A stretch of 64,000 nucleotides of DNA, taken from positions 1,562,847-1,626,846 of the forward strand of contig NZ_KV440953.1 in the NCBI RefSeq assembly GCF_001636425.1, written 5' to 3'. The position numbers and the translations under genes are program-made. The notes under the pieces are model-generated. The model had not been told where the DNA came from and did no database searches. It worked only from the letters and a program-made list of their open reading frames with translations. The DNA is from Heyndrickxia acidicola (lineage in GTDB: Bacteria > Bacillota > Bacilli > Bacillales > Bacillaceae_C). This document shows, one piece after another, positions 1 to 7,961 of the stretch (positions are counted from its first letter, which is position 1; each line of letters begins with the position of its first letter).

Positions 1-89
1 TGAAAATCCTTGTACTCCTCTAAAATTTCCTTTATGCCTTCTCTAGCATGAGAATGGTCATCAATAATAAGTATACGAAAAGGCTGCAT
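1..89 (-). CDS. NarL/LuxR-family response regulator, N-terminal fragment (runs off the left edge)
   Basis: Only the first 29 or so codons lie in the window. The translation begins MQPFRILIIDDHSHAREGIK, the beta1 strand plus paired acidic residues (IIDDH) of a receiver domain. The DDH-x-x-x-R-x-G-I pattern is typical of NarL/LuxR-type regulators. AAGGAGTGAG sits just upstream of the ATG and overlaps the end of the kinase gene, so the two genes form one operon. Cognate signal and targets cannot be read from this fragment. Confidence 0.85.
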   Translation of the reverse strand, partial: MQPFRILIIDDHSHAREGIKEILEEYKDF

Positions 90-94
90 TATAC

Positions 95-916
95 TCACTC
101 CTTTCTAATCTCCAAGACCGTTTTATTCTTTATACAGCGAATTGAAAAGATCCAATTCATTTCTCTCGCCCGATTTCTAATAATCTGGAGTCCAAAGCCT
201 TTGCTTTTCTCGAGGTCCTCCTCTTTGAATCCTTTTCCTTTATCCATAATCAAACAAATCCAGCCACCTTCTGTTTCTTCTGAAAGGATTTGGATTTTAC
301 TTGTTTTTGCATGTTTTATGACATTCATCACGGCTTCTTTTATACAGGCAAATAGCTCTATTTTTTCCTTTGCAGATAATATATCTTCCTGGATTCCCCA
401 GCGAAAATCCACATCCATTTGATGATTATTCTCCAGCTCCATTAGAAATTGATGAATGGTATTGGTCCAGCTAAACGTTACTTCATTAGGAGAATGCTTT
501 AGATTAGCAATGGATTGCCTAACATCTTCATGCACATGCTGCAGTGTCTGTTTCAAGTTTTGAAAATCGGTATATTCTTCAAGCTGGTGCTTTCTGCCAA
601 ATTTGTTGACTTTTACGCCAAGTAAAAATAAGCTTTGTGCAATGCCATCATGCAATTCCCGAGCCAAGTTTTCTCTTTCCATTAAAGCTGCCTTTTTCAA
701 TTTTTCAAGCTCTAACTCTTTTTGAATTTTCTCCAGCATTTTGAATAACCGCAGCAAAAAAATAATGGTTACTGCGAAAACAATCACCGGAGACAAAAAA
801 TTCCCTACAATCATTGAGATATATGGAAGTAAAAAGACATGCCTTATGTATTCCCACAAACCAATCGTTACAGTAGGAAGGAAAAGTATAATCCACTTTA
901 TATGCCGGTACTTCAA
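95..916 (-). CDS. Two-component sensor histidine kinase, NarL/DesK-like (HisKA_3 type)
   Basis: A 273-aa membrane kinase. The N-terminus has two hydrophobic segments (about residues 8-30 and 34-57) joined by a very short loop, so it is probably an intramembrane-sensing kinase without a large external domain. A short coiled coil leads into the HisKA_3 H-box RENLARELHDGIAQS with phospho-acceptor His89. The C-terminal HATPase has the N-box (KEAVMNVIKHA) and a G-box (DKGKGF ... GFGLQIIRNRA). Start is TTG at 916 after AGGGTGAT. It is followed directly by the response regulator gene. The family resembles LiaS/VraS/DesK-type kinases; the stimulus is unknown. Confidence 0.85.
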   Translation of the reverse strand: MKYRHIKWIILFLPTVTIGLWEYIRHVFLLPYISMIVGNFLSPVIVFAVTIIFLLRLFKMLEKIQKELELEKLKKAALMERENLARELHDGIAQSLFLLGVKVNKFGRKHQLEEYTDFQNLKQTLQHVHEDVRQSIANLKHSPNEVTFSWTNTIHQFLMELENNHQMDVDFRWGIQEDILSAKEKIELFACIKEAVMNVIKHAKTSKIQILSEETEGGWICLIMDKGKGFKEEDLEKSKGFGLQIIRNRAREMNWIFSIRCIKNKTVLEIRKE

Positions 917-1192
917 AATATCACCCTATTTTTCTATGAATATATTCTAGTTTATCATTTGTATAAATAGTATTTAAAGTTTTTCCATTAAAATCATCCT
1001 TTTGAGTCAGCAGATATGGGGAACGTAATAGAAAAGAAAATTGATTTAAATTCAATATGGAAAAGATGAGGAGAAATAGAGGTACAATAATTCAGATCGC
1101 CTTCACTTCCTGTTAAAGGAATAATAAAGGAGCTAGACATAGACTAGCTTGGTAATTGATTTAATAAAGAATTTTTATACTTTCCTATCATG

Positions 1193-1217
1193 CAAAAAAG
1201 GAGGCTAAAACAGCCTC
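1193..1217 (-). terminator. Rho-independent terminator of the 1246-1548 gene
   Basis: On the minus strand GAGGCTG-TTTT-AGCCTC forms a stem followed by a run of six T, 30 bases after the stop codon of the small membrane protein gene. Confidence 0.8.
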
Positions 1218-1245
1218 ACTATCTATACATATGGTCTTCTCGTCT

Positions 1246-1548
1246 TCATAAAGCCATAAAGTAAGTAATGGAAGCAATCAAGACAAAAAAGAAAGCAGCA
1301 TAGATGATTTGAATAAAGCTGATGGTGGATTTAGTGTAATTAGCGTTGCCTTCTCCCACCTTCTTACACTTCTCCCTTTTTTGTTGGTAATCAACTAATC
1401 CAAAAAACAATCGGCATACCCACTGGCTAATTTCTTCTGTTTTGAAAATGTAGCTAAGGAGGGGTTTCTTGCTTTTTCGCCTTGCCATCCTTGACATCTC
1501 TGCAGAATTATTAACCTCACCCTTTTTCAATGCATATGTATCTTCCAT
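1246..1548 (-). CDS. Small hypothetical membrane protein
   Basis: 100 aa. The N-terminal half is basic (MARRKSKKPL) with a middle cluster of charged residues, and the C-terminus carries one clear hydrophobic segment (IIYAAFFFVLIASITYFMAL) ending the protein, so it is probably a tail-anchored membrane protein. AAAAGGGG precedes the ATG by about 11 bases and a good terminator follows, which supports a real monocistronic gene. No family is recognised and no function can be assigned. Confidence 0.55.
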   Translation of the reverse strand: MEDTYALKKGEVNNSAEMSRMARRKSKKPLLSYIFKTEEISQWVCRLFFGLVDYQQKREKCKKVGEGNANYTKSTISFIQIIYAAFFFVLIASITYFMAL

Positions 1549-1884
1549 GCTTCATCGACCCCTTTTATTTTCCAAAGTATATTTTTTGAGAAACAAAGTT
1601 TTCAGATGAATGTCTTCCATTATTTATTCTATGGTTTTCTCAATCCCAATGCCCCCTTGATCCAATTCTTTTTTATACCCACTTTTTAGAAAAAAGTATA
1701 CCATACAGCCAAAATCCTATGAGGACAGTATTTGTCGAAGGAAAAACGATTTTTTAGTCGAAAAAGGAGCTTGTATCAAACATCCTTGAAATGATCCTGT
1801 AAATTTATCACTTTATCTCTTAATAATTAATGTCTTGTGTTATTTAATTTGGCTGTGTTAAATTTCAATGTTTATAACCACTTA

Positions 1885-1926
1885 TTTTTTAGCTCATTTT
1901 ACAGTAAAGAAAGGAATGAGCTAAAA
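1885..1926. repeat. Palindromic repeat with TTTTTAGCTCATT / AATGAGCTAAAAA arms
   Basis: Thirteen-base arms flank ACAGTAAAGAAAGG. The same outer arms frame a longer perfect hairpin at 58044-58093, and the inner ACAGTAAAGAAAGGAA recurs in a third palindrome at 53110-53143, so this looks like a member of a small dispersed family. It could also act as a bidirectional terminator because A/T runs flank the stem. The surrounding stretch from 1549 to 2012 shows no convincing gene. Confidence 0.6.
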
Positions 1927-2012
1927 ACAACAGTATCCTATAACAAAGCTTTTAATTTAAAGATAATACCCTGATTTCATTCACCACTATATTTGTTATT
2001 ACGGAATTGGCA

Positions 2013-2056
2013 AAAACAAAGAAGACCCCTTTATACCAAGGGATCTTCTCTTTAAA
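2013..2056 (-). terminator. Probable original mutL terminator on the host side
   Basis: On the minus strand GAAGATCCCTT-GGTAT-AAGGGGTCTTC forms an 11-bp stem (with G-U pairs) followed by TTTGTTTTTG. It lies about 80 bases beyond the att core, where mutL transcription would have ended before the prophage inserted. A closely similar hairpin is carried by the phage next to the other att site at 48365-48410. Confidence 0.7.
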
Positions 2057-2135
2057 TAAGGCTGTTTCAATTATATTTGTTCCACCCGTTTTTTTCATCA
2101 CAATTGCAGCATACTTTTCGAAAAGAGCCCTTAGC

Positions 2136-2155
2136 AATTACATTACCCGTTTAAA
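2136..2155. repeat. attL core
   Basis: AATTACATTACCCGTTTAAA, identical to 48413-48432. In the right-hand copy this sequence encodes the last residues and stop codon of MutL on the minus strand, so integration leaves mutL intact. Confidence 0.92.
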
Positions 2156-2265
2156 ATAAGTAAATCGCATGTTTTCGTCTTTATTCTTATTTATTAGATT
2201 GATTTGGTAATCATATAAATTGTTATTTCCTTTTTCACCATCTTTTGTTTCGGACCGGAAGATTT

Positions 2266-2303
2266 GTGGTCAAATTGGTGGTCAATCTTGTTTATGTGGT
2301 CAA
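2266..2303 (+). repeat. Integrase arm-type sites, left end (three GTGGTCAA repeats)
   Basis: GTGGTCAA occurs at 2266-2273, 2278-2285 and 2296-2303, all in the same orientation, just inside attL. Two more copies lie just inside attR (48339-48346 and 48350-48357). This is the arrangement expected for arm-binding sites of a lambda-type integrase with an N-terminal arm-binding domain. Confidence 0.75.
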
Positions 2304-2387
2304 AAGTTTTTAAATTGGCTCATTCCCTTTCTTGTGTGATAGTTTAAATTGTCTATATTATTACCTTTGTGGTATATTTCTTTTTTC

Positions 2388-2411
2388 CTAAAAATTCGCA
2401 GTGAACGAATT
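2388..2411 (-). terminator. Candidate terminator of the beta-amylase gene
   Basis: Minus strand AATTCG-TTCACTG-CGAATT followed by TTTT, overlapping the stop codon. The stem is only 6 bp, so this is a modest candidate. Confidence 0.45.
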
Positions 2412-4053
2412 AATTTTGCCAATTCAAAGTGTATGAAGCGGTGCCACCGGATATATATGGGACACTCCATGAATGATTTGATCCGCCTTCCCATGTAATA
2501 TTTCCTGCCCCATTTTCTTTAATTGCCTTGAACTGATAAGTATGGTTAGCTCCTAAATTAAATGTTGCCTGCCAAACACCGTTGCCAATATATGTGGCAG
2601 GAACAGCATAATTTGTATTCCAACCACCAAGCTCTTCACGGTCACCCACAATATAGACATTTTCACCATAACTTGTATTTGCCCCATTAACTGTAATAGT
2701 TACTTGTTGAGGTGTGAGTGCAAGCGTTTGTGTAAAAGGGCTTAATTCACTTGTTGGTGTTCCGTCTGAGTTAACAACATTGCTTAATCGTAATAAAGAA
2801 AACCCATTAAATCCGTAATTAAAGGTCATCTCAGCAGCATTATTGTATTTACTCTGATCATTACTGATTGCCAATGCATTTTCGCCACTGTGAGGGACAC
2901 CATCTTGATTACACAAATTTGCTACTTGTTCTACTAGGGTTTGTGGCATACTGTAGTCTGGATATACCCCAGAATCACTCATTTCTAAATCTGTAAATGC
3001 CAACTCTGCATTTGCTGATTTGAAGGCTGAAACAAGCGTTGAATAGTTATATAAGCCTGCTGTGTCTTCCGCTTCATGAGGGACAGAAGGATTATTATAT
3101 TGCCAATGTATGCCTGGGACTTTGGCTCCTAAAGGAGCTCCATATGAATCTAAATCCGAGTGGGCCTTCGACATGACAGATGTTAAATGATTGGTTAACA
3201 CCGATTGATACCAAGTTAAAAAATCATCTCCATATGTCATACGGTAACCCCCGCTGGAAAAAAAGTTATCTCCATTTGAAGGCGGCATAACTTGTGAAAA
3301 AGAACTAAGACTTGTTCCCCATGCTGTATTTAGAGCTGAAATGGTTCCATATTTACTTTGCATAGCATTTTGAAAACTTGTTTCCGCTGCAGTTGAATAC
3401 GCCTGTAATTGACCACGACCTGGATATGACCACTTATCACTCGCATTATAGCTTGGATAACGCAATTCCCCTGCCGGCCCCATTCCTATAAATATTTTGT
3501 AAAAAGAACCTTGGAAAGCAGTCATGTTACTAGCAAAGGATTTGAAGGCTTCATCATATAATGTGTTTGCTTCCGTAAACCATGGAGCAACTGCTTCATT
3601 ATCATAATAACCGTCCTCAGATTTGTATTGCATTTGATCATTGGTTCCCAAAGCCCAAACCCAACTAGGGACAGGGAAATTACAATTGTCTCCTACATTA
3701 CCTCCACATTGATGAAAAGAAAAAATTGGCTCAATCAAAAGACCTGCATTTTTAATATGTGTAAATACGTTTTGGTAGTAACTCCAATCAAATTGGTTAC
3801 GAGCATTAGGTTCAAAGTGATTCCACCACATATCTACTTCAACAGCTTTTACACCGTTATTTTTTAAAGTTGTTAATTGACTATCAAATGCACTAAAATC
3901 TGTGATATCCGGTAAATTGAGCATAACCGAAACTTTATAATTACTGGGCACTCCTGCATTCGTTGACCCTTGAGCAAAAGCAGAAGTAAAAGTACTAAAA
4001 ACTAAAATGAATGTTAGTAGTGAGGGTAAAGTTAATTTTTTAATAGTGATCAT
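2410..4053 (-). CDS. Secreted beta-amylase (GH14) with C-terminal starch-binding domain, phage-borne
   Basis: 547 aa. Hydrolyses starch from non-reducing ends, releasing maltose (EC 3.2.1.2). A Sec signal peptide ends about residue 27 (TSAFA-Q). The GH14 barrel spans about 35-440, with catalytic acid Glu196 in GPAGELRYPSY and catalytic base Glu391 in PHSGENAL. Their separation of 195 residues equals that of Glu172 and Glu367 in the B. cereus enzyme. Residues about 446-547 form a CBM20 starch-binding module (VYIVGDREELGGWN). Length matches Bacillus beta-amylase precursors. ATG at 4053 follows AAGGAGGC. A cre site lies upstream. It sits inside the prophage between attL and the defence-like genes, so it is cargo rather than a host neighbour. 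Confidence 0.95.
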   Translation of the reverse strand: MITIKKLTLPSLLTFILVFSTFTSAFAQGSTNAGVPSNYKVSVMLNLPDITDFSAFDSQLTTLKNNGVKAVEVDMWWNHFEPNARNQFDWSYYQNVFTHIKNAGLLIEPIFSFHQCGGNVGDNCNFPVPSWVWALGTNDQMQYKSEDGYYDNEAVAPWFTEANTLYDEAFKSFASNMTAFQGSFYKIFIGMGPAGELRYPSYNASDKWSYPGRGQLQAYSTAAETSFQNAMQSKYGTISALNTAWGTSLSSFSQVMPPSNGDNFFSSGGYRMTYGDDFLTWYQSVLTNHLTSVMSKAHSDLDSYGAPLGAKVPGIHWQYNNPSVPHEAEDTAGLYNYSTLVSAFKSANAELAFTDLEMSDSGVYPDYSMPQTLVEQVANLCNQDGVPHSGENALAISNDQSKYNNAAEMTFNYGFNGFSLLRLSNVVNSDGTPTSELSPFTQTLALTPQQVTITVNGANTSYGENVYIVGDREELGGWNTNYAVPATYIGNGVWQATFNLGANHTYQFKAIKENGAGNITWEGGSNHSWSVPYISGGTASYTLNWQN

Positions 4054-4125
4054 ATGCGTTTACCAGCCTCCTTAAATTTTTTTTAGTTTTAATAGTTTTG
4101 TTTATACACATCACCTCCAAATCAA

Positions 4126-4139
4126 CGAAAACGGTTTCA
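4126..4139. promoter_or_regulatory. Catabolite-responsive element (cre) upstream of beta-amylase
   Basis: CGAAAACGGTTTCA, one base from the ideal palindrome TGAAAACGGTTTCA and a good match to the CcpA consensus WTGNAANCGNWNNCW on the minus strand. It lies 73 bases before the start codon. It predicts glucose repression of the amylase. Confidence 0.8.
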
Positions 4140-4141
4140 TA

Positions 4142-4292
4142 AATTCAAAAATGAAAAGTTAGGCACTTTAAATATGCTACCAGTCCCTAACTTATATTGA
4201 TATTCGTTAGTCTTAAACTGTATTCCTTCTTCCACTAAATGCTCCGTTACTTGAATAAGTAACTGATCGCCGCAGCGATCATTCATTTGGGT
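4142..4292 (-). pseudogene. Short gene remnant upstream of beta-amylase
   Basis: A 49-codon reading frame (begins MNDRCGDQLLIQVTEHLVEE) without a recognisable ribosome-binding site. Two perfect 7-bp hairpins with 4-base loops stand side by side at 4246-4263 and 4264-4281 inside it. It looks like the tail of a decayed gene, and no family is recognised. It could be chance. Confidence 0.25.
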
Positions 4293-4331
4293 GTGGTGGG
4301 TTGACAGTTTCGTTCATATCCGTTTTGTAGA

Positions 4332-4525
4332 TCTAAGGTGAAGGGGTTAAAATTTGCAGTAGATCCCAAAGGTGAAGCAGCTACACATGGTTTAAAGATT
4401 TATCAAAATGTCCGTCGGGAAACTGGATATAGAAAAACGCAGTTGTGAATGTTACTTATAATGGAGTACATGAAATTACCGAGACGGTTAAGAAGAAGGA
4501 ATATGAATATTTAACACTTGATTAA
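4332..4525 (+). pseudogene. Frameshifted small gene remnant
   Basis: One frame reads KFAVDPKGEAATHGLKIYQN up to a TGA at 4446. The neighbouring frame continues directly as VNVTYNGVHEITETVKKKEY to a TAA at 4523-4525. Both halves have protein-like composition, suggesting one short protein broken by a single frameshift. The region 4140-4608 otherwise holds only hairpins, so it looks like a scar from cargo turnover at the prophage end. Confidence 0.35.
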
Positions 4526-4608
4526 AAAAACACCTCCGAAGAGATGAATTTTTATAACTTATATTTATGTATACGGCAATATATATTTATTAAGATAAGT
4601 CCTTTTAA

Positions 4609-5358
4609 TTAATTTATTATTTCACAGAGTAATTCCAACATTTTAAAACCATCTTGAAATTCTGTATATTGTTCCCATGGTATGGATTTTAGTAACTCAT
4701 CAACAATAGTAAATACCTTCTCCGGATACATAATCGCCATTACTGTCGCAAACTCCACCTTTAATTTTTGCCTTGTACTTCTAAGATACTTTTGAGATTC
4801 AGTGACACGTATGAATTCCCTTACTTTTAAAATAATTTCCTCTTCTTCGTCCTGAGTGCTAAGCACCTGAAGTAAAAATGTTTCTAAAGCTCCTGGACCA
4901 TCAAACGGAACAATCAAACACCCTATTACTAAATTTTGACTTAAATCAAAAGAGTTATTATATACTACGTTAGTCCACTGTTTATTCGTTAGACTAACTC
5001 CTTCTATTCGTTTCAAAAAATATCCAGATAGTTCATTTGCCTTGTTTTCTTCTGTTTCTTGGTCACGATCAGCTAAAACTAAAATTTTATCAAACATTTG
5101 CTCCGGATTACCGTACCAGTTTAATTTCAGTATATTTTCTATAGCATAATCAAATTTGTCCTTTCCTCCTATTCCCCAAATTACTAAAAAATCTTCTCCT
5201 CTTTTGTACCAACTCACAATCTCACTATCTTTATCTCTAATTGGAATACTTATTGGCTTTTCATTCTTTTTATAAAAAACCCAGTTTTGGACTTTAATTA
5301 AATAGTAAGATAACAAAATGGAATCTGTTTTTCCTTCGCATAAAATTATATACTTCAT
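4609..5358 (-). CDS. TOPRIM-domain protein, effector half of an ATPase/TOPRIM pair
   Basis: 249 aa. The N-terminus MKYIILCEGKTD carries the TOPRIM glutamate (Glu8) in the usual hhhhEGxxD context. The second TOPRIM motif LADRD has Asp97 and Asp99. This is the metal site of OLD-type nucleases, and the overall size resembles DUF4435/DUF3226-type stand-alone TOPRIM proteins such as PARIS AriB. The start lies 3 bases after the ATPase stop codon, and its GGAG ribosome-binding site is inside the ATPase gene, so the two are translationally coupled. Inferred role: nuclease effector released or activated by the ATPase on phage infection. The exact family is not settled without a search. Confidence 0.7.
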   Translation of the reverse strand: MKYIILCEGKTDSILLSYYLIKVQNWVFYKKNEKPISIPIRDKDSEIVSWYKRGEDFLVIWGIGGKDKFDYAIENILKLNWYGNPEQMFDKILVLADRDQETEENKANELSGYFLKRIEGVSLTNKQWTNVVYNNSFDLSQNLVIGCLIVPFDGPGALETFLLQVLSTQDEEEEIILKVREFIRVTESQKYLRSTRQKLKVEFATVMAIMYPEKVFTIVDELLKSIPWEQYTEFQDGFKMLELLCEIIN

Positions 5359-5361
5359 CGT

Positions 5362-6510
5362 TTATCTTAACTCCAATTGGTATTTTTCTCTTGTTTCGTA
5401 TGCTTCTTTACCTGTTAAGACACGCGTAAAAACTTTATTATTAGGGACATCATTTTTTATAGTTATTATTCTAACTATATCTTCTCCATTCAAGGTGCTA
5501 TCATCTTCATAAATGGACTGTAGAAGATTATCTATAAACTCAATGCTGTGAGAAGTTAAAAATAACTGGTTGTTATATTTTTTTGCATACTTATACAAGT
5601 TTTTTGACAACTGTCTCTGTGCCGTAGGATGGAAAGTTGCATCAACTTCCTCTATACAATGGACAGCGTTTTGATACAAGATTAATCCTCCAAGTATATT
5701 ATACCAGCGTTGAACACCATCACCGAAATTATACATTGGCAGCAACCCTTTATTTTTTACTTTAAAAGAAACTGGTGAAGAAGTTCCATCAGGGTATGGT
5801 ATTGAATCTATACCATCTATATTCGGAAATGAACTTTTTAACTCCTCCAGAAAGTCACCCATAATCCCATTGCGTTTTAAGAATGAATATATCTTTGTAT
5901 TCTCAAGTTGATCACGATGAGTAAGTATATCCACGAACCTACCTAACATTAGTGGGTCACTTTGAAGTTCAGGAAAAAATGGGGGGAATCCTAAATCCAC
6001 ACTTTTTACTAAATTATTATTTATTTTAACATTCCACTTACCGATTTTCTGATTTGATTGGTTTCCTTGCAAAGCAATATTTATGTGACCTAAGTTAATT
6101 TGGTTCATTTGAATGTTACTTTCAATTTGTTCATTACCAAAACTACCCATTAATTGAGGTTTAAAATCTGCAAATATACTATACGGCTCAAAAATATGAT
6201 CTACGGTTGTTTCTTGATTATCATGAGTCGCAGAAAAACTAAAGTTAAAAGGTTTTTCGTTATTGTTATAAGGCAAGCCTAATACCCTCTCGGTAAAATC
6301 ATATATACCGGTTATATTATTAGCCCTACGTGCTAATATATTGCTGACATATGAATTTACATTCCCACCACTTACAAACGAAAAGATTGATTCTAAAATC
6401 GTGGTTTTTCCTGCATTGTTACTACCTAAAAAAATGTTAATCTTGTTTAGGTTTTCAAATTGAATATCTTCAAACTGTTTGAATTTTTTAATTCTAAAGG
6501 ATTTTATCAT
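5362..6510 (-). CDS. AAA/ABC-type ATPase, sensor half of an ATPase/TOPRIM pair (PARIS/OLD-like)
   Basis: 382 aa from the ATG at 6510 (GAGGT six bases upstream); a longer TTG-initiated reading adds MRMRGKQ but has poorer spacing. SMC/OLD-type ATPase: Walker A GSNNAGKTT at residues 29-37 following FKQFEDIQFENLNKINIFLG, signature-like NFGDGVQRWYNILGG, Walker B CIEEVDATFHP with catalytic Glu, and switch His in FLTSHSIEF. It has no C-terminal TOPRIM; that domain is in the next gene, as in PARIS (AriA/AriB) and split OLD systems. The ATPase is shorter than typical AriA. It is AT-rich and sits in the cargo zone beyond the lysis genes. Confidence 0.8.
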   Translation of the reverse strand: MIKSFRIKKFKQFEDIQFENLNKINIFLGSNNAGKTTILESIFSFVSGGNVNSYVSNILARRANNITGIYDFTERVLGLPYNNNEKPFNFSFSATHDNQETTVDHIFEPYSIFADFKPQLMGSFGNEQIESNIQMNQINLGHINIALQGNQSNQKIGKWNVKINNNLVKSVDLGFPPFFPELQSDPLMLGRFVDILTHRDQLENTKIYSFLKRNGIMGDFLEELKSSFPNIDGIDSIPYPDGTSSPVSFKVKNKGLLPMYNFGDGVQRWYNILGGLILYQNAVHCIEEVDATFHPTAQRQLSKNLYKYAKKYNNQLFLTSHSIEFIDNLLQSIYEDDSTLNGEDIVRIITIKNDVPNNKVFTRVLTGKEAYETREKYQLELR

Positions 6511-6730
6511 TTGTTTACCTCTCATCCTCAAATTTCCCTAAAATTAGTGCTATCACCATTATACTTAATTTCTATAAAATTACATGTCGATAATTGGTCT
6601 AAAGCAATTTTTTTAGACCCCCTAGTTAATTTTCACTGTTTGAAAAGCATGATGTTTATCTAGAAATTGCAAACAGTATAAATATGTTCCTTTTTAATGG
6701 AAAATTAATTGTTTTACATCGTTCAATTTC

Positions 6731-6767
6731 GCACAAATAGCCCTTATACAATAAGGGCTATTTGTGC
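6731..6767. terminator. Perfect 17-bp hairpin after the endolysin gene
   Basis: GCACAAATAGCCCTTAT and its exact reverse complement are separated by ACA. It lies 45 bases past the endolysin stop and separates the late transcript from the ATPase/TOPRIM operon. There is no strong T-tract on the minus strand, so terminator is the likely but not certain role. Confidence 0.65.
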
Positions 6768-6811
6768 AAAATGATTCACATTAATTATCCCCAAAAACCA
6801 ATAGATTATAC

Positions 6812-7942
6812 CTACTCTATCTGCAACTTTTGTTTTGGAAAAATAATATTTGATTTCAGTTTATTGATGATTTTCACCTCGGACACTGTTAATTGATACT
6901 TTTGGGCAATTCCACTAAGAGTATCACCCTTTTTGACTGTATACGTTTTTGTAGTTAGCTTTTTTACTATAGGCTGCGAAGTAAGCTTGCTATTAGACGT
7001 ATTTGTCTTTGCTGGCTTAACTCCACTTTTCAATTTGGAAAGTAAAGCTAAATTCTGTGCTGACGTCCCTTGGTAGTTGGTTATACCGTAAGACTTGGAA
7101 AGCTTGGAACGATTTGAATAAGAAGCGTCCATGTGCTTGGACTTCATATAGTTTACAAGTGAAACACTTTGGATGGTCCCTACGGACTTCGTCACCTTTT
7201 GAGTAGCTGCAGTCTTAACAGTATACTTCCCGGCATAATCCTCGCTTACATCGAAATAACCGTAGTTGGCCATTCCGATAAACCGGTAATTCTGGGACCA
7301 CTGCCACGCCCCCTTACCATTACTAAACTTTGCAGTAGGTTGGTTTTTAACTGGATTTCCCGGATAAGATGCTAGCCATGGTTTAGAAACGTTTAAGGAT
7401 TGTGGCTTTAATCGGTTGTTATAAAAAGATGAACCAGTATATAGATCCATTCGAGAATAGCCCAGGTTTTTCATCTCTGTAATGAATGTATTCGTATATT
7501 CTGTAAGGGCAGCAGGGTTACTCGAGAGAGTATCTGCCTCTACATCAACAACAACATATCCATCCTTTTTCTTATCAAATCCGACTAATTGCAATTTTTT
7601 ATCAAACCAATCAGCTTCGGTCTTTGCTGAAGGTTTACTAGTGAACCTGGCAAAATGATATGCATTTACGATTAATCCTGCTTGTTTTGCATTTGCAATG
7701 TTGACGGATGCTGCAGGATCCACATAATATGAACCTTCTGATACCTTTACAACTACCCCGCCGATACCTCCAGCCTTAATAGTCTGATAGAAAGCAAGCG
7801 GTAAACCATCTTCATTATTATGATGGCTAACGTCAATAAAATCGACGTCTGGAGTGCTGCTTGCATGGGCATAAGATCCAAAAGAAAAAGCTAGTCCGAA
7901 TATAAGGACTAGCCCAGCTGTAAATTTATTTATTTTTTTCAA
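6812..7942 (-). CDS. Endolysin: GH25 muramidase with signal peptide and LysM
   Basis: 376 aa cell-wall hydrolase for host lysis. A Sec signal peptide (KKINKFTAGLVLIFGLAFSF, cleavage after AHA near residue 27) precedes a GH25 lysozyme domain, about 31-230. Catalytic acids lie in DFIDVSHHN and VVVDVEAD. A linker module (LVNYMKSKHMDASYSNRSKL...) typical of Bacillus phage lysins follows, and a C-terminal LysM (YTVKKGDTLSGIAQKYQLTV) binds peptidoglycan. The signal peptide suggests Sec export, with activation on membrane depolarisation by the holin. It is last in the lysis cassette after xhlA-like and holin genes. Confidence 0.92.
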   Translation of the reverse strand: MKKINKFTAGLVLIFGLAFSFGSYAHASSTPDVDFIDVSHHNNEDGLPLAFYQTIKAGGIGGVVVKVSEGSYYVDPAASVNIANAKQAGLIVNAYHFARFTSKPSAKTEADWFDKKLQLVGFDKKKDGYVVVDVEADTLSSNPAALTEYTNTFITEMKNLGYSRMDLYTGSSFYNNRLKPQSLNVSKPWLASYPGNPVKNQPTAKFSNGKGAWQWSQNYRFIGMANYGYFDVSEDYAGKYTVKTAATQKVTKSVGTIQSVSLVNYMKSKHMDASYSNRSKLSKSYGITNYQGTSAQNLALLSKLKSGVKPAKTNTSNSKLTSQPIVKKLTTKTYTVKKGDTLSGIAQKYQLTVSEVKIINKLKSNIIFPKQKLQIE

Positions 7943-7961
7943 TTAATTCATCCCCCTTTAT

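Noticed and set aside
1952-2137. 61-codon minus-strand frame next to attL
   Set aside because: It runs through the host terminator hairpin, lacks a ribosome-binding site and has no protein-like pattern.
2300-2494. 64-codon minus-strand frame at the amylase 3' end
   Set aside because: Overlaps the amylase coding region and arm-type sites; composition typical of a shadow frame.
4051-4115. Possible leader peptide before the beta-amylase (ATG TGT ATA AAC ...) overlapping its start
   Set aside because: The GGAGGTG is directly against the ATG, too close for initiation, and no control logic is evident.
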